DNA of 35,072 nt. It comes from CAJWPI01 sp964571215. Lineage in GTDB: Bacteria > Pseudomonadota > Gammaproteobacteria > Magnimaribacterales > Magnimaribacteraceae. The DNA lies in contig CAZMZZ010000014.1 in NCBI GenBank assembly GCA_964571215.1, positions 1 to 35,072 on the forward strand, in the 5' to 3' direction. Below, in pieces: positions 1-8,848 of the stretch. The notes under the pieces were generated by a model, which saw only the letters and a list, made by a program, of their open reading frames with translations, was not told where the DNA came from and made no database searches. Both the position numbers and the translations under genes were made by a program. How positions within the stretch are numbered: the first letter of the stretch is position 1; every line of letters begins with the position of its first letter.

Positions 1-144
1 ATAAGGTGTAATTATGATGATCAGGGTAACTGTTTAGAAGTCAATATTTGTTATGGAGACTACAGGACTTCAAAAGATGATGACTGTTTAAGTATGTCTG
101 AAGAGAGAGCTTGGTCTTCCCCAATCTATGTAGATTTCAAATAA
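1..144 (+). CDS. DUF3604-type protein, C-terminal end (partial)
   Basis: The frame is open from the first base and ends at TAA 142-144, giving 47 residues of a C-terminus. The tail carries CYGDYRTSKDDDCL followed by ERAWSSPIYVD. This is the closing signature I associate with DUF3604 proteins, which are large, usually exported proteins of unsettled function and common in marine bacteria. The paired cysteines in this tail are also typical. The start lies outside the window, so length and signal peptide cannot be judged. The gene runs tail-to-tail into the next one with a single base between stop codons and no hairpin terminator between them. The family call rests on the short tail alone. Confidence 0.6.
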   Translation: MRCNYDDQGNCLEVNICYGDYRTSKDDDCLSMSEERAWSSPIYVDFK

Positions 145-145
145 A

Positions 146-754
146 CTATCTACCTATTTGTTCTAAAGAATCTGCAACTATATCTTTGAGATTCTTGTTG
201 TTGACCGTTTCTCCTATGATAGTCACTAGCTCCATGAAACTTGGATTATTTTGGGAGGGGTTAATGTCAGTATTTTTTAGGCAACTTCTAGCCAACTGAG
301 CAATTAGAAGTAAACCAAAAGCATTAACCGGTCTTCCTTTTTTTCCTTTTAAGCTATCAACTGCATTTTCAGAAGTAATTCTTAAGGTTTCCAAACCTGC
401 CCTTAAAGTAGAAAGATATCTATAATCTTTGTTAGAAGATAAGTGGCTTTGCAGAAGAAACGATCTAGCCCCTGGATATAGTTTTCCTAGTTTTTCATGC
501 AACATTTCTGATTGTAATGAAATTTCATCTAGCTGAATTCTTATATCCGTATAAGATGGAGCTCTTCTAAAGACAGCTTCTTCAAATTTATATGTAGTTA
601 TAGCATTTTCAATTTCAGAAAAAAAAACGTCACCAATGTTCTTATTTAGATTTTTTATTTTTTTCTTAATTCTGTCTGGTAAAGAGTAAGGGTTTTGAAA
701 ACTAAAATCTTCCCCGCTAATATTTAAAATTTTTCTATACTTACTTTTTGGCAT
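146..754 (-). CDS. hypothetical protein, 202 aa
   Basis: I do not recognise a named family. The product is soluble, lysine-rich at the N-terminus (residues 1-45) and mostly helical in character. It has no signal peptide or membrane segment. The C-terminal half has the string KGKKGRPVNAFGLLLIAQLA, followed by an acidic helix. A GRP.N......L...L pattern like this occurs in many small hypothetical proteins of genomic islands and phages, but I see no integrase or other mobile gene nearby. It diverges from the symporter at 808 across 53 bases that contain an inverted repeat, and it converges on the DUF3604 gene. Translation from the ATG at 754 is likely, but no good ribosome binding site is visible. 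Confidence 0.6.
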   Translation of the reverse strand: MPKSKYRKILNISGEDFSFQNPYSLPDRIKKKIKNLNKNIGDVFFSEIENAITTYKFEEAVFRRAPSYTDIRIQLDEISLQSEMLHEKLGKLYPGARSFLLQSHLSSNKDYRYLSTLRAGLETLRITSENAVDSLKGKKGRPVNAFGLLLIAQLARSCLKNTDINPSQNNPSFMELVTIIGETVNNKNLKDIVADSLEQIGR

Positions 755-757
755 TTA

Positions 758-801
758 TCAGTTATTACAGTAATCTTCATAAACATAATAGTGATAACTG
801 A
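758..801. promoter_or_regulatory. inverted repeat in divergent promoter region
   Basis: The arms TCAGTTATTAC (758-768) and GTGATAACTGA (791-801) pair over 11 positions, with one G-T wobble, across a 22-base spacer. They nearly fill the 53-base gap between the divergent genes starting at 754 and 808. This placement suits an operator read by a dimeric regulator, or a hairpin in the symporter leader. No regulator gene is adjacent. The pairing is seen directly; the function is inferred. Confidence 0.35.
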
Positions 802-807
802 AGAATC

Positions 808-2259
808 ATGGAAGAGTTTAAGAAAAAAACAAAATTAACCTTTTCTACTAAATTTTTTTATGGGTACGGATCGAGTGCTTTTGGAATAAAGAATAACGGA
901 TTTAGTTATTTTGTACTTTTTGTATACAGTTCAGTTTTAGGCCTTCCGGCATGGATGGGAGGTTTAGCTTTAAATCTGGTTTTAATTGCAGATGCTATAA
1001 CAGACCCATTAGTGGGATACTTTTCTGATAGATTTAGATCAAGATGGGGAAGAAGACATCCCTTTATGTACGCAGCAGCATTACCTGTTACTTTGACATA
1101 CTTCTTTTTATGGTCTCCTCCAAAGGATTTAACCGATTGGGAATTATTTTCATATTTACTTATCTGTGCCACCATTATTAGAGTATTTATTACTTTTTAT
1201 GAAATTCCTTCTACTTCTCTAGGACCAGAATTAACTGATGATTATGTAGAAAGAACAGAACTACTTTCCTACAGGTATCTGTTTGGATGGGTTGGAGGAC
1301 TTACAACATATAACTTAGTTTGGTTTTGGTTTGCTCCAAGATATGAAACTGATCAATTCTTAGATGGCAGGTACAATCCTGATGCTTGGTCAGAATATGG
1401 TTTGGTTGCTTCTTTATTAATACTTGTAGGAATACTAGTAACCAGTATCGGGACTCATAAACACATTCCTAATCTAATTGAGCCTCCAGAAAGAAAGAAG
1501 GTAAAGCTAAGAGATGTTCTCAGGGAACTTAAGGAGACTTTATTAAAAAACCGCTCTTATATGTTTCTTTTTGTTTCAGGTTTGTTTGCTGCAATGGCTG
1601 GCGGAATAGAAGCAGCTATGGCAATTTATTTTGATAGCTTCTTTTGGGAATTAAGTCTAGATGATATGTTAACTCGTGGACTCTGTATTTATCTATCACC
1701 TCTTTTAGCTCTATATTTAGCACCCAGATTTTCTGAATATTTTGGAAAAAAGAAGACAGTTATGTATGTTTGGTTATTTCAAATATTTTTTGCAGCTCTC
1801 CCCTTTGTTTTAAGACTTCTTGATATCTTTCCTGAAAATAACGATCCTCTTCTTTTACCACTATTATGCTGCCATGTAGTTATAAATGTAGCTTCTGCGA
1901 TAATAGTTTTTGTTACTCTTGGATCCATGATTATGGATCTAGTGGAAGAAATTCAATTAGATACTGGAAGAAGAGAAGAAGGGGTTTTGTTTTCTGCGAG
2001 GTCGTTTGCAGATAAGGCAATAAGTGGTTTTGGACTTACTATTACAGGTTTTATTCTTAGTGCTATTCAATTCCCTACTCAAGTTAATCCAGGAGAAGTA
2101 CCAGAGGCGACCTTAGACTTATTAGCTCTTTGGTATATCCCCATTACAGTTATCTCCTTTTGTTTCGCTCTTCTTCTTGTCAAAGGTTATGGGTTATCTA
2201 GAACTGATCATGAAAAGAATATAAAAAATCCTGATACCAAGATATGGAAAGGTAGATAA
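808..2259 (+). CDS. GPH-family (MFS_2) sugar/cation symporter
   Basis: An inner-membrane carrier of the glycoside-pentoside-hexuronide:cation symporter type, with about 12 hydrophobic segments across 483 residues, the usual length of the family. The loop after the second helix reads DAITDPLVGYFSDRFRSRWG followed by RRHP. This is the family's hallmark D..TDP..G..SDR...RWGRRRP motif. The substrate cannot be told from sequence: relatives carry glycosides or sugar acids, and many marine members are uncharacterised. The gene starts at ATG 808 with a weak purine stretch upstream. It is followed after one base by the repair methyltransferase, so the two are probably co-transcribed. The family call is firm; the substrate is open. 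Confidence 0.85.
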   Translation: MEEFKKKTKLTFSTKFFYGYGSSAFGIKNNGFSYFVLFVYSSVLGLPAWMGGLALNLVLIADAITDPLVGYFSDRFRSRWGRRHPFMYAAALPVTLTYFFLWSPPKDLTDWELFSYLLICATIIRVFITFYEIPSTSLGPELTDDYVERTELLSYRYLFGWVGGLTTYNLVWFWFAPRYETDQFLDGRYNPDAWSEYGLVASLLILVGILVTSIGTHKHIPNLIEPPERKKVKLRDVLRELKETLLKNRSYMFLFVSGLFAAMAGGIEAAMAIYFDSFFWELSLDDMLTRGLCIYLSPLLALYLAPRFSEYFGKKKTVMYVWLFQIFFAALPFVLRLLDIFPENNDPLLLPLLCCHVVINVASAIIVFVTLGSMIMDLVEEIQLDTGRREEGVLFSARSFADKAISGFGLTITGFILSAIQFPTQVNPGEVPEATLDLLALWYIPITVISFCFALLLVKGYGLSRTDHEKNIKNPDTKIWKGR

Positions 2260-2260
2260 G

Positions 2261-2719
2261 TTGTTTTTTGAGACTTCTATAATCACTAAAATAGGAAAAA
2301 TAGGATTGTTGGCCGATGAATCACATCTACTAGAAATTAGTTTTTTTGGTCTAGAAGGTTTATCTAGAAGAGGGCAACGAGATCATTCTAGATTTAATAG
2401 AGAAGCCATGGAGATAAAGGAATATTTTGAAGGTAGTCGAAAAGAATTTAATATTAGATTTAAAATTAATTGCACAAGATTTACAACAAAAGTTCTTTTA
2501 TATCTAAGATCAATTCCGTATGGTTCAACCTCCTCCTACCTGGAAGTAGCAAAAAATATAGGTAACAATAACGCGGCCAGAGCTGTGGGAAACGCTTGTG
2601 GAAAGAATCCTTTACCTTTATTAATACCTTGTCACAGGGTAGTTGCTTCAAACGGGCTAGGTGGTTTTGGTGGAGGACTAGAACGTAAAAAATTTTTACT
2701 TAACCTAGAAAGCAATTAA
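2261..2719 (+). CDS. ogt: methylated-DNA--protein-cysteine methyltransferase
   Basis: A suicide repair protein that moves the alkyl group from O6-alkylguanine (and O4-alkylthymine) in DNA to its own cysteine. The active-site motif PCHRV is at residues 123-127, with acceptor Cys124. Upstream are IPYGSTSSY (residues 85-93) and ARAVG (106-110) of the helix-turn-helix that flips out the base. At 152 aa it is slightly shorter than E. coli Ogt (171 aa) and lacks an Ada regulatory domain. The start is TTG at 2261, one base after the symporter stop; no ATG fits the full domain. The purine run ggaaagg at 2246-2252 can serve as ribosome binding site. Ogt rather than Ada-C is chosen because the domain stands alone. 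Confidence 0.88.
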   Translation: MFFETSIITKIGKIGLLADESHLLEISFFGLEGLSRRGQRDHSRFNREAMEIKEYFEGSRKEFNIRFKINCTRFTTKVLLYLRSIPYGSTSSYLEVAKNIGNNNAARAVGNACGKNPLPLLIPCHRVVASNGLGGFGGGLERKKFLLNLESN

Positions 2720-2756
2720 AATCTTTCTAAAGAATCTAAAATGAACTTTTAATAAT

Positions 2757-3083
2757 ATGTCAATTTGTGAAACTATAGAAAAAAAATTAAATATCGAAAT
2801 CGAACCTCTGCATTTAGAAATTATAAATGAAAGTCATATGCATAATGTTGAACCTGGCTCTGAATCCCATATACGCATAGTCGCAGTTGCTGATGTTTTT
2901 TCTAATTTGAACTTAGTAGAGAGACATCAAATCATTTATAAACATTTAAACGAAGAAATATCAGGACCTATACATGCGATATCTCTTCATACTTTTTCGC
3001 CTCAAGAATGGGAAGAACGGAAACAAGAGACTAACTCTTCTCCAGAGTGTCTTGGGGGTAATGAGAATGACAAATCCCAATAA
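2757..3083 (+). CDS. bolA: BolA family protein
   Basis: A BolA-type protein, acting with monothiol glutaredoxins in iron-sulfur cluster trafficking; BolA proper is also linked to stress morphology. The family signature is clear: ESHMHNVEPGSESHIRIV (about residues 25-42), then RHQIIYKHLNEEI and HAISLHTFSPQEW. The histidines of the first motif match the cluster-ligand region. At 108 aa the length is typical, and the last 20 residues form a polar tail. It lies 9 bases upstream of trhO. No strong ribosome binding site precedes ATG 2757. A separate glutaredoxin-like gene lies at 7786, but it is a CPFC dithiol type rather than the usual monothiol partner. Confidence 0.88.
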   Translation: MSICETIEKKLNIEIEPLHLEIINESHMHNVEPGSESHIRIVAVADVFSNLNLVERHQIIYKHLNEEISGPIHAISLHTFSPQEWEERKQETNSSPECLGGNENDKSQ

Positions 3084-3092
3084 TCTTTTTCT

Positions 3093-4165
3093 ATGAAATC
3101 AAGCACTATCGTAAGCTTTTATGAGTTAGCTTCTTTAAAAGAGTATAAGAAGTTAGGTAGAGATATAGAAAGACTAGGATTTAAACTAAAAATTTTGGGC
3201 ACTTTTGTATCCACCCCTCAAGGAATAAATACCACCTTGTCTGGCTCTAAAAAAGACCTTTTAGAATTAGTTAATCTTTTAAGAAATAAGTATGGGCTAT
3301 ATATTGAGTGCCTTAACTGGTCGGAGTCTAATAAAACGCCCTTTAAGAGATTTAAAGTTCGTTTTAAGAATCAAATTCTTCCNNNNNNNNNNNNNNNNNN
3401 NNNNNNNNNNNNNNNNNNNNNNNNNNNNNNNNNNNNNNNNNNNNNNNNNNNNNNNNNNNNNNNNNNNNNNNNNNNNNNNNNNCTAATAAAACGCCCTTTA
3501 AGAGATTTAAAGTTCGTTTTAAGAATCAAATTCTTCCGTTAGACGGTACGTTTGATCCTTTAAAAGAACGCGGGAGATCTTTACAACCTATTGAGTGGAA
3601 CAAGCTTATTAAAGATTCAGAAACTTTATTAATAGACGTAAGAAATGAATACGAAACTAATATAGGGTTCTTTAAGGGATCAACCAGTCCCCTAACATCG
3701 AATTTCACAGAGTTTAAAGATTTTGTAGAAACGAATTCCTCACATCTTAAAGAAAAAAAAATAGCAATGTATTGCACTGGGGGAATTCGCTGTGAGATAG
3801 CTTCATGTTTTTTAATTGATCAAGGATTCAAAAATGTCTTTCAGTTGAAAGGAGGAATACTTAATTATCTAGAGGAAGTAAATCAAGAGGACCAATTGTG
3901 GGAAGGAGAATGTTTTGTTTTTGATGAAAGGGTATCAGTAGACCGATGTCTTGATGAGGGGAATTACATCCAGTGTTTTGGATGTAGAAGACCGCTTTCT
4001 GAAGATGATCAGTCTTCAGTCCATTATGTAAAGGGAGTCTCTTGCCCTTATTGCTATAACATTTCTTCCGAAGAAGATAAAACAAGATTTGCTCAAAGAC
4101 AGAAACAAATAGAATTAGCAGAAGCAAGAGGTTTTAAGCATTTAGGACAATCAGCTAGAAAATAA
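3093..4165 (+). CDS. trhO: tRNA uridine-34 hydroxylase TrhO (UPF0176, rhodanese domain), interrupted by assembly gap
   Basis: TrhO (YceA) hydroxylates U34 of certain tRNAs as the first step to 5-methoxy- or carboxymethoxyuridine. As printed, the frame is broken by 100 Ns and a duplicated 55-base end. If 3383-3537 is removed, codon 97 reads Pro and the frame runs unbroken to TAA at 4165, giving 305 residues, normal for the family. Visible parts are an N-terminal acylphosphatase-like domain (residues 1-95), a rhodanese domain containing LLIDVRNEYE, the active-site loop CTGGIRCE (Cys176 and Cys182 in the repaired protein) and a C-terminal cysteine-rich segment (CFGCRRPLS, CPYCYN). The RND gene follows after 9 bases. 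The break is technical, not a pseudogene. Confidence 0.88.
3328..3382. repeat. 55-base contig-end duplicate, left copy (gap 1)
   Basis: These 55 bases are identical to 3483-3537, the first 55 bases after the N run. Exact repeats of this size on both sides of a round-number gap are what two contigs sharing a 55-base overlap give when a scaffolder joins them without merging. Collapsing the copies restores trhO. Confidence 0.95.
3383..3482. other. assembly gap of 100 N
   Basis: Exactly 100 undetermined bases inside trhO. Because the two flanks overlap by 55 identical bases, the true amount of missing sequence is probably zero and the real gap length is minus 55. Confidence 0.97.
3483..3537. repeat. 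55-base contig-end duplicate, right copy (gap 1)
   Basis: Identical to 3328-3382. It begins directly after the N run and encodes the same residues of TrhO as the left copy, so it should be counted once. Confidence 0.95.
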
Positions 4166-4174
4166 TCTTCAACA

Positions 4175-6646
4175 ATGTTTAATAAAGCCCTAACTACATT
4201 CGCTTCGTTGATATCACAAAGATCAATTATAGTATTAGTCATTGGATTGTTCTTACTTTTTATATCTACCTTATATGTATCTAATTTCAAACTTGAAGCT
4301 TCATCTGATTCTTTAGTTTTAGAGAATGACGAAGACCTAAAGTATTATCGAGAAATAAGTAGCTCTTACTCAACTGGGGATTTTCTAGTAGTGCTTTTTA
4401 CTCCAGAAAAGCCATTATTTTCTGAAGAAAGTATTAAGAATGTAAGGAAGCTTACAAATAGATTTGAAAAGCTTGAAGGAGTTACTGACGTACTGAGCTA
4501 TCTAGATGCTCCATTACTCTTTAGTCCAAAAATGTCGATGAGTGAATTAGCTAATAACTTAAAGACCATTGAGCATGAAGGAGTAGATTTAAGTTTAGCT
4601 AAGCAGGAATTTCAGGATAGCCCTCTCTACACCGAACTACTTGTAAGTAAAGATGGAAAAACGACTGCCTTACAATTGAATCTTCCAGAAAATGAAATAT
4701 ATGATAGAGCTATACAAACCCGATATGAACTAAACAAGCTTCTTGAAGATGGAGATTTATCTATCCAGGATCAGATAGATGAAGTTAACTCTTTAATTAG
4801 CAATTTAAACAATAAAGAAGCAGAAGCAAGAGATAAGCTTGTTAAAGAAGTAAGAGAGATTCTTAAAGACTCTTCTTCATTTGGTTCGCTGTACCTTGGA
4901 GGAACAGCAATGATCGCATCTGACATGATGAGATTTGTTAAAAGTGATTTAAATTACTTTGGGGTGGGAGTATTTTTAATCTTTATTCTGACTTTAAGCA
5001 TCGTCTTTCAACAGCTTAGATGGGTTGTGCTGCCACTATTATGTAGTGGAGTAGTAGGTTTATTTGTTGTAGGTTTTTTAGGGTTAGTTGATTGGCGCGT
5101 TACAGTCGTATCTTCAAACTTTATTGCTCTTTTACTAATTATTTCAATCTCTTTATCTATCCATATAATCGTAAGATATCAAGAAATAGCAACTAGAGAG
5201 AGTTCTTTATCTCAGAAGGAATTGGTTTCTTTAACTATCCAAGAGATGTTCAAGCCTTGCCTTTATACAGCTTTAACTACGATGGTTGCTTTTGCTTCAT
5301 TATCAATAAGTGAGATTAAACCTGTCATTGAATTTGGAAGGATGATGGTTGTAGGAATTTTTTTCGCCTTTATCTTCACTTTCACAATACTTCCTTCAAT
5401 CATGTCTTTAATTAATAGATTAAATTCTGATTCCGAAAAAGATTTTACTAAAGGATTTACGTTGTACTTCTCTTCGTTTACTTCCAAAAATGGAAGGGTT
5501 GTAGTCTTGTTAAGCGCTTTGTTATTAATATTTTCTCTGGTTGGTATAAGTAAGCTGACTGTAGAGAATAGATTTATAGACTACTTTAAAGAATCAACTG
5601 AAATTTATCAGGGCATGGAGCTTTTGGACCTTAAGTTAGGTGGTACTGCGCCTTTAGATATTATTCTAGAAGCACCCAAAGAATTTTTTGAAGAGAGATC
5701 AGGGCTTGATGAAGATTTCGAAGATGATTTTGGTTCTGATGAAATTGAAGCAAACGGGTACTGGTGGAATACTATAAATATAAAAAGACTTGAGGCAGTT
5801 CATGACTACATAGATTCTTTACCCGAAGTAGGTAAAGTTTTGTCTGTTGCAAGCGGTATAAAGGTAGCTGAAGAATTAAAGGAAGGAGAACCTATCTCTG
5901 AATTAGACTTGGCATTAGTAAAAAACCTTCTTCCTGAAGATATAAAAGACACTTTACTTAGTTCTTATATAAGTGCAGATGAAAATCAAGTGCGAATATC
6001 TTCTAGAGTTTTAGAGACCAGTAAAACCTTAAAAAGAAATGATTTATTATTTGAAATAGAAGAAACTTTAAAAGATAAATTTGGATTTCAAGAGGGAGAG
6101 TATAGATTAACTGGCTTAGCAGTACTTTACAACAACATGCTACAAAGCCTGTTTAGCTCTCAAATTGGAACTTTAGGAGTGGTTTTTGTAGTAATAATGA
6201 TTATGTTTGGGATTTTATTCCGTTCAATTTATTTAGCCGTCATAGGAATGGTTCCAAATCTTTTAGCGGCATCGGTAGTTTTAGGAACAATGGGTTGGAT
6301 GAAGGTTCCTTTAGATATTATGACTATTACTGTAGCAGCTATTAGCGTAGGAATGGCTGTAGATAATACCATTCATTATATTCACAGATTTAAGTTGGAG
6401 TTTATAAAATCATCTAATTATGAAGTTTCAATGAAAAATAGTCATAGCACTATAGGAAGAGCTATGTTTTATACTTCTTCGACAATTATCATTGGATTTT
6501 TAGTTCTAGTTACTTCAAACTTTAACCCAACTGTTTATTTTGGATTATTTGTTTCACTAGCAATGTTTATGGCATTAATGGGAGCGTTAACTTTGTTACC
6601 ACAACTATTGATTATTCTTAAGCCTTTAGGTAAAGAAAATAAATAA
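4175..6646 (+). CDS. RND/MMPL superfamily exporter
   Basis: An 823-residue inner-membrane protein with the duplicated layout of the RND superfamily. It has a first helix at about 18-38, a large periplasmic domain (40-250), a bundle of about five helices (260-415) and a seventh helix near 435. A second periplasmic domain (455-660) and a final bundle (665-815) follow. This is the stand-alone MMPL/predicted exporter type related to sterol-sensing-domain proteins, shorter than AcrB-type drug pumps (over 1000 aa). No membrane-fusion partner lies nearby. Relatives export lipids, hopanoids or pigments; the cargo here is unknown. It sits 9 bases after trhO and 12 bases before the racemase gene, so it may share a transcript with lipid-type CoA enzymes. 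Confidence 0.85.
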   Translation: MFNKALTTFASLISQRSIIVLVIGLFLLFISTLYVSNFKLEASSDSLVLENDEDLKYYREISSSYSTGDFLVVLFTPEKPLFSEESIKNVRKLTNRFEKLEGVTDVLSYLDAPLLFSPKMSMSELANNLKTIEHEGVDLSLAKQEFQDSPLYTELLVSKDGKTTALQLNLPENEIYDRAIQTRYELNKLLEDGDLSIQDQIDEVNSLISNLNNKEAEARDKLVKEVREILKDSSSFGSLYLGGTAMIASDMMRFVKSDLNYFGVGVFLIFILTLSIVFQQLRWVVLPLLCSGVVGLFVVGFLGLVDWRVTVVSSNFIALLLIISISLSIHIIVRYQEIATRESSLSQKELVSLTIQEMFKPCLYTALTTMVAFASLSISEIKPVIEFGRMMVVGIFFAFIFTFTILPSIMSLINRLNSDSEKDFTKGFTLYFSSFTSKNGRVVVLLSALLLIFSLVGISKLTVENRFIDYFKESTEIYQGMELLDLKLGGTAPLDIILEAPKEFFEERSGLDEDFEDDFGSDEIEANGYWWNTINIKRLEAVHDYIDSLPEVGKVLSVASGIKVAEELKEGEPISELDLALVKNLLPEDIKDTLLSSYISADENQVRISSRVLETSKTLKRNDLLFEIEETLKDKFGFQEGEYRLTGLAVLYNNMLQSLFSSQIGTLGVVFVVIMIMFGILFRSIYLAVIGMVPNLLAASVVLGTMGWMKVPLDIMTITVAAISVGMAVDNTIHYIHRFKLEFIKSSNYEVSMKNSHSTIGRAMFYTSSTIIIGFLVLVTSNFNPTVYFGLFVSLAMFMALMGALTLLPQLLIILKPLGKENK

Positions 6647-6658
6647 AAGGAGATTTTT

Positions 6659-7789
6659 ATGGGTCCACTAAAAGGAATAAAAATAATAGAAATGGCAGGT
6701 ATAGGGCCTGGACCTTTTTGCGGAATGGTTCTTGCTGATTTAGGGGCAGAAGTTATTAGAATTGATAGAGCTTCAACCTCTGGAGGAGGGTCAAGACAAG
6801 AAACCTCAAATAGAGGTAAAAAGTCCATAGCAATAGATCTAAAAAATAAAGACGGTATAGAAATAGTACTAAAACTCGTTGAAAAGGCTGATGTCATATT
6901 TGAGGGATTTAGACCTGGAGTTATGGAAAGATTGGGTTTAGGACCAGATGTATGCTTAGAAAGAAATAAGAGGATAGTTTTTGGAAGAATGACAGGATGG
7001 GGTCAAGAAGGCCCTTTAGCTAATGCAGCTGGACATGATATAAATTATATCTCTTTATCAGGTGCTTTAGCAGCAATAGGTAGACCAGACTCACCCCCAG
7101 TACCTCCCCTGAATCTTATTGGTGATTTTGGAGGAGGTGGCATGTTGCTGGCTTTGGGAATAGTTTGTGCATTACTAGAAACAAAAGAATCTGGAAGTGG
7201 ACAAGTAGTAGACGCAGCAATGGTAGACGGATCAGCATTACTAATGACCATGATATATTCAATGTATAACACAGGACTCTGGCAGGATGGTCTTGGAAAC
7301 AACTTACTAGATGGTGGAGCTCATTTTTATGACAGCTACGAGTGTAAAGATGGAAAATATATATCAATAGGATCAATAGAACCTCAGTTTTACAAAATCT
7401 TAAGAGAGATAGCTTCTTTAGAAGACCCTGCTTTTGATGATCAAATGTCTAGAAGTTCATGGCCAGAACTAAAAAAACAGATAACTAAGATATTTTTACA
7501 AAAATCTAGAGATGAGTGGTGCAAGTTAATGGAAGGAACTGATGTATGCTTCTCTCCAGTATTAGATATGTCAGAAGCGCCTTATCATCCTCATAATAAA
7601 GCCAGGGAAACCTTTATGGAAATGGAGGGAGTAATCCAACCTGCACCTGCACCTAGATTTTCGAAGACATCGCCTGAAGTCAAGTCACCACCAGCATTAG
7701 TTGGTGAACATACTGAGGAGATTCTAAAGAGTTTGGGTATACAAGATAAGGAAATAAAAGCTCTTAAGAGTTCAGGTGGAGTAGCTTGA
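6659..7789 (+). CDS. alpha-methylacyl-CoA racemase (CoA-transferase family III fold)
   Basis: Interconverts (R)- and (S)-2-methylacyl-CoA so that branched or sterol side chains can enter beta-oxidation. The 376-residue protein has His126 and Asp156 in AAGHDINYISLSGAL and NLIGDFGGGG, and Glu241 in SIGSIEPQF. These fall at the same numbers as the catalytic residues known for Mycobacterium tuberculosis MCR. The string GRMTGWGQEGPLA also separates racemases from true CoA-transferases. ATG 6659 has a good ribosome binding site (aaaaggag, 6645-6652). The glutaredoxin-like gene overlaps its end by four bases. Which methyl-branched substrate is used cannot be read from sequence. Confidence 0.87.
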   Translation: MGPLKGIKIIEMAGIGPGPFCGMVLADLGAEVIRIDRASTSGGGSRQETSNRGKKSIAIDLKNKDGIEIVLKLVEKADVIFEGFRPGVMERLGLGPDVCLERNKRIVFGRMTGWGQEGPLANAAGHDINYISLSGALAAIGRPDSPPVPPLNLIGDFGGGGMLLALGIVCALLETKESGSGQVVDAAMVDGSALLMTMIYSMYNTGLWQDGLGNNLLDGGAHFYDSYECKDGKYISIGSIEPQFYKILREIASLEDPAFDDQMSRSSWPELKKQITKIFLQKSRDEWCKLMEGTDVCFSPVLDMSEAPYHPHNKARETFMEMEGVIQPAPAPRFSKTSPEVKSPPALVGEHTEEILKSLGIQDKEIKALKSSGGVA

Positions 7790-8016
7790 AAGAACTTATA
7801 GTTATTACAGGTAAGGATTGTCCCTTCTGCCAAGAGACTTTAAATATGTTGGCAGGTCTTGATCTTGGTTCGTACATTGTTAGAAAGAAAGATATTTATG
7901 AAACAAGGGAACTAAATACAAAATACTGGGACAAGATACCAGTATTATTAGCTAATGATAAGGAATTGTTTTGGCCTTTTACGGCTAAGGATATAGAACG
8001 GCTCTTATCTATCTAA
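7786..8016 (+). CDS. glutaredoxin-like protein (CPFC)
   Basis: A small thiol-disulfide protein of the glutaredoxin/thioredoxin fold, 76 residues. The redox motif CPFC is at residues 12-15. The cis-proline region reads KIPVLLANDKELFWPFT, matching the short glutaredoxin-like (DUF836) group rather than GrxA or monothiol GrxD. The start is TTG at 7786, sharing the bases TTGA with the racemase stop, so it is read by coupled translation. Its last 12 bases overlap the end of tatD on the other strand. Physiological partner unknown. Confidence 0.78.
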   Translation: MKELIVITGKDCPFCQETLNMLAGLDLGSYIVRKKDIYETRELNTKYWDKIPVLLANDKELFWPFTAKDIERLLSI

Positions 8017-8802
8017 ATCAAAAAACTCGCAACTATTTTTATATATTCTATTAGCTACTTTAGATCTGTCTTTGTTAAGGTTCGAAGCAATTTCGTTTAC
8101 GATGTGAGGAAGATATTTTGGTTCATTTCTTCCATCATTAGGAGAATCTAGGTCTCTTGGTATCAAATAAGGTGCATCAGTCTCACTAAGTAATTTTTTA
8201 GAAGGGATTAAGTGAACTAGTTCCTTCAAGTGACCACCCCTTCTTTCATCGCAGATCCAACCAGTTATCCCAATGTAAAAATCCATCTCTATATATTGAA
8301 TTAATTCATCTTTAGAACCTGTAAAACAATGAACTACTGTTTTTGGTAAGGAATCTTTTACTGGGTTAAGCATCTCAATAAAAGTTTTATGTGCTTTTCG
8401 GACATGAAGAAATAAAGGAATCTGAAGGTCAATAGCAGCTTCAAGATGAGCTTCAAAACTTCTTTTTTGTTCTTTAGGTGATGAATAATTTCTATAAAAA
8501 TCTAGTCCGGTTTCTCCAATCGCTACAACCCGGTTGTTATTGAAGAGAGTATAAATTTCAGAAAAGTAGTTATTTGAGTAAAGTCTTGCATTATGAGGGT
8601 GAATACCAGCAGTACTAACGAGAGTTTCTGGTGAAGAGAGAGATAGCTCAACTGCTTTAAGACTATCTTCTAGATCTGTACCTGTGATACACATCTTTTT
8701 TACACCGACAGATAAAGCTTTGTTTATAACTTGAGGCAAATCTTTCTCAAAAGATGGATGGGTTAAATTAACCCCTATATCAAAAAATTGTTCTTTAGAC
8801 AT
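8005..8802 (-). CDS. tatD: TatD family metal-dependent 3'-5' exonuclease
   Basis: A TIM-barrel metal-dependent nuclease that degrades DNA, linked to repair and DNA turnover. The N-terminus FDIGVNLTHPSFEKD, then AGIHPHNA, VVAIGETGLDF, HVRKAHKTF, VVHCFTG, YIGITGW and ETDAPYLIPRDL follow E. coli TatD in order. The first strand has DIGVN in place of the DxHxH of YcfH/YjjV relatives, which marks TatD proper. Metal ligands are visible as HPH, the Glu of GETGLDF, the His residues of HVRK and HCF, and the Asp of ETDAP. At 265 aa it is full length. It is the only minus-strand gene between 755 and 20347 and diverges from the CoA-transferase gene across 46 bases. Confidence 0.92.
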   Translation of the reverse strand: MSKEQFFDIGVNLTHPSFEKDLPQVINKALSVGVKKMCITGTDLEDSLKAVELSLSSPETLVSTAGIHPHNARLYSNNYFSEIYTLFNNNRVVAIGETGLDFYRNYSSPKEQKRSFEAHLEAAIDLQIPLFLHVRKAHKTFIEMLNPVKDSLPKTVVHCFTGSKDELIQYIEMDFYIGITGWICDERRGGHLKELVHLIPSKKLLSETDAPYLIPRDLDSPNDGRNEPKYLPHIVNEIASNLNKDRSKVANRIYKNSCEFFDLDR

Positions 8803-8848
8803 AAACGTTGCTTTATTATAAGGGAGAATTTTTGAAGGAGATACGTAG

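Noticed and set aside
146..754. Phage or island origin for the unknown gene because of its GRP.N motif.
   Set aside because: No integrase, att-like repeat, tRNA junction or change in base composition is visible around it.
906..1175. Minus-strand open frame of 89 codons.
   Set aside because: It lies wholly within the symporter gene, has no family features and no ribosome binding site.
3292..3486. Open frame running into the N stretch.
   Set aside because: It is an alternative frame inside trhO kept open only by Ns.
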